Origin: Clostridium sp.
Lineage (GTDB): Bacteria; Bacillota; Clostridia; Clostridiales; Clostridiaceae
Direction of reading: 5' to 3'
DNA: 28,392 nt
Assembly: GCA_003539755.1 (NCBI GenBank)
Contig: DPOH01000282.1
Location: 12,715-41,106 of the forward strand
The position numbers and the translations under genes are program-made. Below the pieces are notes generated by a model, which saw only the letters and a list, made by a program, of their open reading frames with translations, did no database searches and had not been told where the DNA came from. This document shows, in pieces, positions 22,622 to 28,392 of this stretch. Positions within the stretch are counted from its first letter, which is position 1. Each line of letters begins with the position of its first letter.

Positions 22622-23668
22622 TTGAAAACAATAATTAGTAAAATTGAGGGTCCACAAGATGAAGAAAAAATAAGAGAAGCGGCTGAATATATTAAAAATG
22701 GTGGTATAGTTGCATTCCCTACAGAAACTGTTTATGGATTAGGTGCTGATGCACTGAATGAAGATGCTGTGAAAAAGATATTTATGGCAAAAGGACGTCC
22801 ACAAGATAATCCTTTAATTGTTCATGTTGCATCAAAGAATCTAAATAAGTATGTTGAAAATGTACCAGATATAGCAGAAAAAATGATGGATAAATTTTGG
22901 CCAGGTCCACTTACAATAATTTTCAAAAAGAAAAATATAATTCCTAATGTTACTAGTGCAGATTTAGATACAATTGGAATAAGAATGCCAGATAATGAAG
23001 TAGCTAGAAAGTTGATTGAGTTTTCAGATACTGTAATAGCAGCTCCATCAGCTAATATAAGTGGAAGACCAAGTCCTACAGATATAGAAAGATGTATTGA
23101 AGATCTTGAAGGAAAAGTAGATTGTATAATAGGCGGCAGTCACAGCAAAATAGGAGTAGAATCTACAATAGTAGATTGTACAGTAAATCCTCCACTTGTA
23201 TTAAGACCAGGTGGTATTACATTGGAAATGTTAAAAGAAATAGATTCAGCAATTGAAATAGATGCTGCAGTAATGCAGAAACCTACAGAAGGGCTGAAAC
23301 CAAAAGCTCCAGGAATGAAGTATAGACATTATGCACCTAAGGCAAAGGTTAAAATTATCACTGGAAATAGAAAAAATACTGTTGAAAAGATAAAAGAAAT
23401 GGTAAACTATAATATAGAAAAACATAAAAAAATATGCATACTCACTGTTGAAGAACATAAGAACGAATATGTGGAAGGAAATACAATTGTATTGGGAAGC
23501 ATTTCAGACTTATCAACAGTTGCTAAGAATCTTTTTGAAGCATTGAGAAAATGTGATGATCTTGGTGCAGATTTAATCTTGGCAGAAGGGTATGAAGAAA
23601 AAGGTGTCGGCGTGGCTATTATGAACAGATTAAATAAAGCCGCTGGCTTTGACATAATACATGTTTAA
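22622..23668 (+). CDS. ywlC: Threonylcarbamoyl-AMP synthase (Sua5/YwlC)
   Basis: The 348-residue enzyme makes threonylcarbamoyl-AMP from Thr, bicarbonate and ATP, the first step of t6A37 formation in ANN-decoding tRNAs. The YrdC-like catalytic domain covers about 15-205, with GIVAFPTETVYGLGADA, MAKGRPQDNPLIVH and SANISGRPSPT. The extra C-terminal Sua5 domain (about 235-348), joined by a linker with PGMKYRHYAPKA, shows it is the long Sua5 form. The start is a TTG at 22622 with AAGG 7 nt upstream. The position between prfA and rpiB is conserved in Firmicutes. Confidence 0.95.
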   Translation: MKTIISKIEGPQDEEKIREAAEYIKNGGIVAFPTETVYGLGADALNEDAVKKIFMAKGRPQDNPLIVHVASKNLNKYVENVPDIAEKMMDKFWPGPLTIIFKKKNIIPNVTSADLDTIGIRMPDNEVARKLIEFSDTVIAAPSANISGRPSPTDIERCIEDLEGKVDCIIGGSHSKIGVESTIVDCTVNPPLVLRPGGITLEMLKEIDSAIEIDAAVMQKPTEGLKPKAPGMKYRHYAPKAKVKIITGNRKNTVEKIKEMVNYNIEKHKKICILTVEEHKNEYVEGNTIVLGSISDLSTVAKNLFEALRKCDDLGADLILAEGYEEKGVGVAIMNRLNKAAGFDIIHV

Positions 23669-23689
23669 TTTTAGGAGGATGAATATATT

Positions 23690-24139
23690 ATGAAAATTGC
23701 AATTGGCTGTGACCATGGTGGATTTGAATTAAAAAATGAGATAATTAAATATCTAGAAAGTGAGAAGTATGAAGTAAAGGATTTCGGTACGTATTCTACT
23801 GATTCTTGTGATTATCCAGATATAGCTTTACCTGTAGCAGAAGCTGTTGCAGCAAAGGAATTTGATTTTGGAATATTAATATGTGGAACTGGAATTGGTA
23901 TAGGAATAGCTGCAAATAAGGTTCCAGGTATAAGAGCTGCATTATGTTCGGATACATTTAGTGCACATGCAACTAGAGAACATAATAATGCTAATATTTT
24001 AACTATGGGTCAAAGAGTTGTGGGACCAGGACTTGCAATTGATATAGTTAAGACTTTTTTAACTTCTGAATTTCAAGGTGAAAGACATCAAAAAAGAATA
24101 GATAAGATTACAGCAATAGAGAAAAAATATTCTCGTTAA
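23690..24139 (+). CDS. rpiB: Ribose-5-phosphate isomerase B (RpiB/LacAB family)
   Basis: The 149-residue enzyme interconverts ribose-5-P and ribulose-5-P in the pentose phosphate pathway. The N-terminal MKIAIGCDHGGFELK and the active-site block GILICGTGIGIGIAANKVPGIRAALC contain the catalytic Cys and phosphate-binding glycines; HNNANILTMGQR is the ring-opening/His region. Length is standard. AGGAGG lies 11 nt before the ATG, slightly long, and the gene starts 21 nt after ywlC. The 3' end forms part of a dyad that reaches into the upp promoter region. Confidence 0.95.
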   Translation: MKIAIGCDHGGFELKNEIIKYLESEKYEVKDFGTYSTDSCDYPDIALPVAEAVAAKEFDFGILICGTGIGIGIAANKVPGIRAALCSDTFSAHATREHNNANILTMGQRVVGPGLAIDIVKTFLTSEFQGERHQKRIDKITAIEKKYSR

Positions 24140-24181
24140 TAAGAAAAAAAGTTATTATTTTATCGAGAAATATTATATAAT
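24126..24181 (+). promoter_or_regulatory. dyad and putative upp promoter
   Basis: AATATTCTCG (24126-24135, in the end of rpiB) pairs with CGAGAAATATT (24164-24174) with one bulge. A perfect -10 TATAAT is at 24176-24181, with a weak TTATTA 18 nt upstream at 24152-24157. The right arm lies in the promoter spacer, so the element may be an rpiB terminator, an operator, or both. Confidence 0.4.
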
Positions 24182-24216
24182 ATAAAAAATTACATTTAAA
24201 TTTGGAGGCAATAAAA

Positions 24217-24846
24217 ATGAGTAAAGTAACAGAAATAACACATCCATTAATTTTACATAAGTTAGCGATTTTGAGAGATGAAAATACAGGATCAAAAGCA
24301 TTCAGACAATTAGTTGAAGAAATATCAATGTTAATGGCTTATGAAGTAACAAGAGATTTTCATACTGAAGAAGTAGAAGTAAAGACACCAGTATCATTAA
24401 CTAAATGTAAAATGCTAGCTGGTAAGAAGATGGCTGTAGTACCAATACTTAGAGCAGGATTAGGAATGGTAGATGGAGTTTTAAACTTAATACCAGCAGC
24501 TAAGGTTGGACATATAGGTTTATATAGAGATGAAGAAACACTTCAACCAGTAGAATATTTCTGTAAATTACCACAAGATATTGCAGAAAGAGATATTATA
24601 GTTGTAGATCCAATGCTTGCAACTGGTGGATCATCAATAGATGCTCTAACAATGCTTAAGAAAAGAGGCGCTAAGAGTTTAAAATTAATGTGTCTAGTTG
24701 GTGCTCCAGAAGGAGTAGAGGCAGTTCAAAAAGCACATCCAGATGTAGATATATATTTAGCAGCAATAGATGAAAAACTAAATGAAAACGGATATATTGT
24801 TCCAGGTCTTGGAGATGCCGGAGATAGATTATTCGGAACTAAATAA
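24217..24846 (+). CDS. upp: Uracil phosphoribosyltransferase
   Basis: The 209-residue enzyme joins uracil and PRPP to give UMP in pyrimidine salvage. The start is MSKVTEITHPLILHKLAILRD. The PRPP site is VVDPMLATGGSSIDAL (about 129-144), and the uracil-binding end is GYIVPGLGDAGDRLFGTK. The ATG at 24217 gives the usual 209-residue length and sits 8 nt after GGAGG (24204-24208); an in-frame TTG at 24202 overlaps the ribosome site and is rejected. It is followed after 21 nt by dCMP deaminase, a linked salvage step. Confidence 0.97.
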   Translation: MSKVTEITHPLILHKLAILRDENTGSKAFRQLVEEISMLMAYEVTRDFHTEEVEVKTPVSLTKCKMLAGKKMAVVPILRAGLGMVDGVLNLIPAAKVGHIGLYRDEETLQPVEYFCKLPQDIAERDIIVVDPMLATGGSSIDALTMLKKRGAKSLKLMCLVGAPEGVEAVQKAHPDVDIYLAAIDEKLNENGYIVPGLGDAGDRLFGTK

Positions 24847-24867
24847 TAATATTGGGAGCCTGTATGA

Positions 24868-25362
24868 ATGAATAGGAGAGATAAAAATAATTATTATTTA
24901 GATATTGCCGAAACAGTACTAGAAAGAGGTACCTGTCTTAGAAGAAATTATGGATCAATAATAGTAAAAAATGATGAAATAATTTCTACAGGCTATACAG
25001 GAGCCCCTAGAGGAAGAAAAAATTGTATTGACTTAAATTCATGTATAAGAGAAAAATTAAATGTCCCTAGAGGAACACATTATGAACTTTGTAGAAGTGT
25101 TCATAGTGAAGCCAATGCTATTATAAGTGCTTCTCGTAAAGATATGATAGGGGCAACACTTTACCTTGTAGGAAAAGATGCTAAGACTAGAGAATATGTA
25201 CGAGATGCTAATTCATGTTCCATGTGCAAAAGATTAATAATTAACGCTGGAATAGAAAAAGTCATTATAAGAGAATCTAAGGATGAACATAGAATAATTG
25301 ATGTTAATTCGTGGATTACAGATGATGATTCATTGAGTGTAACAGATGGTGCAGGATATTAA
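24868..25362 (+). CDS. dCMP deaminase (ComEB-like)
   Basis: The 164-residue zinc enzyme deaminates dCMP to dUMP, feeding dTMP synthesis. The catalytic HSEANAI supplies the His ligand and the proton-shuttling Glu, and CSMC (about 130-133) supplies the two Cys ligands. GYTGAPRGRKNC is the conserved dCMP-deaminase block. It starts at the second of two overlapping ATGs: the ATG at 24864 runs into TAG after three codons, while the one at 24868 has GGGAG 9 nt upstream. The Bacillus homologue is called ComEB. Placement after upp fits pyrimidine salvage, not competence. Confidence 0.92.
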   Translation: MNRRDKNNYYLDIAETVLERGTCLRRNYGSIIVKNDEIISTGYTGAPRGRKNCIDLNSCIREKLNVPRGTHYELCRSVHSEANAIISASRKDMIGATLYLVGKDAKTREYVRDANSCSMCKRLIINAGIEKVIIRESKDEHRIIDVNSWITDDDSLSVTDGAGY

Positions 25363-25388
25363 GTCATTATAGATTTAGATTATGAATA

Positions 25389-25423
25389 TATAGTAGGAGT
25401 AATTTCATTTTGCTTCTACTATA
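25389..25423 (+). terminator. hairpin between dCMP deaminase and wecB
   Basis: TATAGTAGGAG (25389-25399) pairs with CTTCTACTATA (25413-25423), 11 bp with one G-U and a 13-nt loop. No T run follows, so it may be a weak terminator or an mRNA-processing or stability element. Confidence 0.45.
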
Positions 25424-25469
25424 ATATTATATGTTGATATTATGCTCATAAGATTGGGAGGAAAAAAGG

Positions 25470-26621
25470 TTGGCTAAGAAGAAGATTATAACCATTTTTG
25501 GAACACGTCCAGAAGCTATAAAAATGGCTCCACTTGTAAAAGAGTTGGAAAAAAGAGAAGAAATAGATTCCAAAGTATGTGTAACTGCACAACATAGAGA
25601 AATGCTTGATCAAGTATTGGAGTTATTTGACATAAAACCAGATTTTGATTTGAATATTATGAAAACAAAACAAACTCTAACTGGTATAACTAATAAAGTT
25701 CTTGAAGGACTTGAAGAAGTATTTGCAGAAGAAAAACCAGATATGATTTTAGTTCATGGTGATACTACTACTACATTTGCAGGAGCACTTGCTGCTTTTT
25801 ATCAACAAGTAAAAGTTGGGCACGTTGAAGCTGGACTTAGAACATTTAATAAATATTTCCCTTTTCCTGAAGAAATGAATAGAAAGCTTACTGGAAGTCT
25901 TGCAGATTTACATTTTGCACCTACAAAGGGTTCAAAAAATAATCTATTAAGAGAAGGAATCAATGAAGCTGATGTATACATAACTGGAAATACAGTAATT
26001 GATGCTATGAAACATACTGTGGAAGAAAATTATGTATTTGAAAATGATCAATTAAACAATATTGATTTTGAAAATAAAAAAGTTATTATGATTACAGCTC
26101 ATAGAAGAGAAAACTGGGGTCAAGGAATAGAAAATATTTGTGAAGCTCTAAATAGAATAGTTGATGAAAATGAAGACGTGGAATTAGTTTATTTGGTTCA
26201 TTTAAATCCAGTAGTTAAGGATGTTGTGACTGAAAGACTTGGAGGAAAAGATAGAATTCATTTATTACCACCTCTTGATACAAAAGAAACTCACAATTTA
26301 ATGAATAAATCATTTATGGTAATGACTGATTCAGGTGGATTACAGGAAGAAGCACCGCATTTAGGAAAACCTGTATTAGTGCTAAGAGATGTTACAGAAA
26401 GACCAGAAGCAGTGGAAGCAGGAACTGTAAAGCTTGTTGGAACGGATTTTGATGTGATAGTTAAGGAAGCATCAAAAATTCTAAATGATGAAAATGAATA
26501 TTCAAAAATGAGTAAAGCTATTAATCCATATGGAGATGGAAAAGCATCTGAGAGAATTGTAAATGCAATTTTAAAGTATTATGGATTAAGTGACATTGAA
26601 GTTAGCGAATTTGTAAGATAA
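25470..26621 (+). CDS. wecB: UDP-N-acetylglucosamine 2-epimerase (non-hydrolysing)
   Basis: The 383-residue enzyme interconverts UDP-GlcNAc and UDP-ManNAc, supplying ManNAc for wall teichoic-acid-type or other surface polymers (MnaA in Bacillus). GTRPEAIKMAPLV opens the GT-B-like fold. The catalytic region includes VHGDTTTTFAGALAA and HVEAGLRTF, and the UDP site includes ITAHRRENWG and MTDSGGLQEEAPHLGKPVLVLRD with the E-E pair. Length is normal. The start is a TTG at 25470 with GGGAGG 8 nt upstream. The gene ends in a strong terminator. Codon use fits the chromosome, with no sign of transfer. Confidence 0.96.
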   Translation: MAKKKIITIFGTRPEAIKMAPLVKELEKREEIDSKVCVTAQHREMLDQVLELFDIKPDFDLNIMKTKQTLTGITNKVLEGLEEVFAEEKPDMILVHGDTTTTFAGALAAFYQQVKVGHVEAGLRTFNKYFPFPEEMNRKLTGSLADLHFAPTKGSKNNLLREGINEADVYITGNTVIDAMKHTVEENYVFENDQLNNIDFENKKVIMITAHRRENWGQGIENICEALNRIVDENEDVELVYLVHLNPVVKDVVTERLGGKDRIHLLPPLDTKETHNLMNKSFMVMTDSGGLQEEAPHLGKPVLVLRDVTERPEAVEAGTVKLVGTDFDVIVKEASKILNDENEYSKMSKAINPYGDGKASERIVNAILKYYGLSDIEVSEFVR

Positions 26622-26644
26622 AAATATATTGTTAAAATAAAAGA

Positions 26645-26684
26645 AGTCAAATATTAGTATAATGCTAATGTTTGACTTTTTTAT
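26645..26684 (+). terminator. wecB intrinsic terminator
   Basis: AGTCAAATATTAG (26646-26658) pairs with CTAATGTTTGACT (26666-26678), 13 bp with one G-U, followed by five further Ts. A residues on the left side make it a potential bidirectional terminator. Confidence 0.93.
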
Positions 26685-26737
26685 TGTGATAAATCTTCCA
26701 TATTTAAAAAACTTTAACTATATATTGACAATAATAC

Positions 26738-26765
26738 TTGATAAAAAAAGAAAAAATGGTATAAT
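26738..26765 (+). promoter_or_regulatory. thlA sigma-A promoter
   Basis: TTGATA (26738-26743), 16 nt, then TATAAT (26760-26765) preceded by TGG, which gives an extended -10. A perfect TTGACA at 26725-26730 is 29 nt from the -10, too far to pair with it. The predicted start is near 26772. Confidence 0.75.
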
Positions 26766-26771
26766 TATCTT

Positions 26772-26789
26772 ATGTTAATATTTTAACAA
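26772..26789. promoter_or_regulatory. Rex operator at the thlA transcription start
   Basis: ATGTTAA-TATT-TTAACAA matches the Rex consensus TTGTTAA-N4-TTAACAA at 13 of 14 defined positions. It spans about +1 to +18, where a bound NADH-sensing Rex repressor would block initiation. Rex control of thl is known in C. acetobutylicum. Confidence 0.75.
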
Positions 26790-26843
26790 AATGTAAAAAT
26801 ATTTATGTTAAATCATATATAGGAAATATTAGGAGGTTTTTTC

Positions 26844-28025
26844 ATGAAAGATGTAGTTATCGTAAGTGCAGTTAGAACAGCGCTTGGAACTTTTGGTGGA
26901 TCATTAAAGAATGTTCCAGCAGTTGAATTAGGAGCATTAGTTATTAAGGAAGCCGTTAAAAGAGCAGGAGTAAATCCTGAAACTGTAGAAGAAGTAATAA
27001 TGGGTAATGTTATACAAGCTGGTCTTGGACAAAATACAGCAAGACAAGCAACTTTGAAAGCAGGACTTCCAGATGAAGTATCAGCAATGACAATTAATAA
27101 AGTTTGTGGTTCTGGATTAAGAGCTGTAAGTTTAGCTGCTCAAATGATTAAAGCAGGAGATGCAGATATAATTGTTGCTGGTGGTATGGAAAGTATGTCA
27201 CAAGCTCCATATGCTTTAAAAGATATGAGATGGGGACACAAAATGAATTCTGTTCCTACAGTTGATACAATGATTAATGATGCATTATGGGATGCATTTA
27301 ATGATTATCACATGGGAGTTACAGCTGAAAACATAGCTAAACAATGGAATATCACTAGAGAAGAACAAGATGCTTTCGCAGCAGCTTCTCAAGCTAAAGC
27401 TGAAAAAGCTATAAAAGAAGGTAGATTCAAAGATGAAATAGTTCCAGTTGTTATCCCTCAAAGAAAAGGTGATCCAGTAGTATTTGATACAGATGAACAA
27501 CCTAGATTTGGAACAACTACTGAAACATTAGCTAAATTAAAACCTTGCTTTATAAAAGATGGTACAGTAACAGCAGGTAATGCTTCAGGTATTAATGATG
27601 GTGCTGCAGCATTTGTTATTATGAGTGCTGAAAAGGCAGAAGAATTAGGAATTAAACCATTAGCTAAAATAGTATCTTATGGTTCAAAGGGATTAGATCC
27701 AGCTATAATGGGATATGGACCATTCCATGCAACTAAGAAAGCGTTAGAAAAAGCAAATCTTACTGTTGATGATTTAGATTTAATTGAAGCAAATGAAGCT
27801 TTTGCGGCTCAAAGTATTGCAGTAGCAAGAGATTTACATTTCGATATGGATAAAGTTAATGTAAATGGTGGAGCAGTAGCACTTGGACATCCAGTTGGAG
27901 CTTCAGGAGCTAGAATCTTAGTTACTCTTGTTCATGAAATGCAAAAGAGAGATGCTAAGAGAGGTTTAGCAACATTATGTATCGGTGGTGGAATGGGAAC
28001 TGCTGTAATAGTTGAAAGACCATAA
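26844..28025 (+). CDS. thlA: Acetyl-CoA acetyltransferase (thiolase)
   Basis: The 393-residue biosynthetic thiolase condenses two acetyl-CoA to acetoacetyl-CoA, the entry to butyrate and butanol or acetone formation. The acyl-accepting Cys88 lies in INKVCGSGLRAV. His in NGGAVALGHPVGASGAR and Cys379 in LATLCIGGGMG complete the active site. The Cys88 and Cys379 pair corresponds to the redox-switch disulfide described for C. acetobutylicum ThlA. AGGAGG precedes the ATG, and codon use is strongly biased as in highly expressed genes. It is a single-gene unit with its own promoter, Rex box and terminator. Confidence 0.97.
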   Translation: MKDVVIVSAVRTALGTFGGSLKNVPAVELGALVIKEAVKRAGVNPETVEEVIMGNVIQAGLGQNTARQATLKAGLPDEVSAMTINKVCGSGLRAVSLAAQMIKAGDADIIVAGGMESMSQAPYALKDMRWGHKMNSVPTVDTMINDALWDAFNDYHMGVTAENIAKQWNITREEQDAFAAASQAKAEKAIKEGRFKDEIVPVVIPQRKGDPVVFDTDEQPRFGTTTETLAKLKPCFIKDGTVTAGNASGINDGAAAFVIMSAEKAEELGIKPLAKIVSYGSKGLDPAIMGYGPFHATKKALEKANLTVDDLDLIEANEAFAAQSIAVARDLHFDMDKVNVNGGAVALGHPVGASGARILVTLVHEMQKRDAKRGLATLCIGGGMGTAVIVERP

Positions 28026-28063
28026 TTAACTAAGTAACTGACTATAAATGCTTTTTTAAAAAC

Positions 28064-28105
28064 AAAGAAGTTATTGCATTGATTTATGTGTGGTAACTTC
28101 TTTTT
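28064..28105 (+). terminator. thlA intrinsic terminator
   Basis: AAAGAAGTTA (28064-28073) pairs with TAACTTCTTT (28094-28103), with a 20-nt loop, and continues into a T run. Confidence 0.88.
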
Positions 28106-28392
28106 ATTTATGAATATATTAGTTGAAATAGGGAGTATAAGTATATTTATAAATTATTTTATATGATACTAAAATTAATATTTTGAATGAATATCATAAA
28201 AATATGTATAGAGACAATAAATTATTGGAATATATAAGAGAGGTATAAATTATATCTAGATAATCAAAATAGGGTAATAGAATTCGATAAAATGCAAGAT
28301 GAAGATATGATTGAAAAAGTATTTAATAAATATGAAAGTTTTGTGAACAAAGCATTTATTAAGTGAATTTTTATGTAATGTATCTATTGTAT
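28106..28392 (+). other. AT-rich end of window with a short open frame, possible gene remnant
   Basis: A plus-strand frame is open from 28238 to the TGA at 28364-28366 (42 codons). It encodes a charged stretch containing NRVIEFDKMQDEDMIEKVF that looks like protein sequence, but it has no usable start until an ATG at 28292, which has no ribosome site. An AGAGAGG at 28237-28243 sits where an SD would be, but no start codon follows at the right distance. It may be the degraded 3' end of a gene, or chance. Nothing else is seen in this stretch. In related clostridia the ATP synthase operon lies after thl, so the region may be its upstream flank. Confidence 0.25.

Noticed and set aside
26725..26730. 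Perfect TTGACA as -35 for thlA
   Set aside because: It is 29 nt from the only good -10. No -10-like hexamer lies at 16-18 nt, so TTGATA at 26738 is the better partner.

Overview
The window reads as a chromosomal core segment of a low-GC, endospore-forming Clostridium sensu stricto, probably the C. butyricum/C. beijerinckii group. The reasons are very AT-rich DNA with strong Shine-Dalgarno sites, a sporulation cluster (CotSA/CotS-type coat proteins, YabG, Veg, a SipL-type SPOCS-LysM protein, SpoIIR), cyanophycin genes, and a Rex-box-controlled acetyl-CoA acetyltransferase of the butyrate/solvent pathway. The species call is an inference. I see no phage, transposon, CRISPR array, rRNA or tRNA gene.

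Region 1 (1-5.8 kb) is spore-envelope biology. A CotSA-like glycosyltransferase (-) is divergent from a CotS-family kinase-like coat protein (+), followed by the coat protease yabG, veg behind two tandem consensus promoters, and sipL. On the minus strand of the veg-sipL gap lies a complete but geneless transcription unit: a consensus promoter carrying a dyad, about 88 nt, and an intrinsic terminator. It is my best candidate for an undescribed small RNA.

Region 2 (5.9-13 kb) holds overlapping cphB-cphA (breakdown and synthesis of cyanophycin), ispE, spoIIR, a PP-loop tRNA-thiolation-like gene, a DUF1934 gene and a small unidentified gene. spoIIR has a notable leader. A strong hairpin covers its ribosome binding site, and a sigma-F-like promoter is embedded in the hairpin's 5' side. 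Forespore transcripts would escape the hairpin, while read-through from ispE would be translationally closed.

Region 3 (13.1-21.9 kb) is core information and nucleotide metabolism: pyrG, rho (with an Asn-rich prion-like insert), an inverted pair (diacylglycerol glucosyltransferase-like gene and rpmE, minus strand), tdk, a DUF1385-PrmC fusion and prfA. PrmC methylates the GGQ motif of the release factor encoded just downstream.

Region 4 (22-28.4 kb) contains a small membrane protein, the Sua5/YwlC t6A enzyme, rpiB, upp, dCMP deaminase, wecB (cell-wall sugar precursor) and thlA. Most genes are bounded by clear intrinsic hairpin terminators. The last 290 bp hold only a short open frame that may be a gene remnant.
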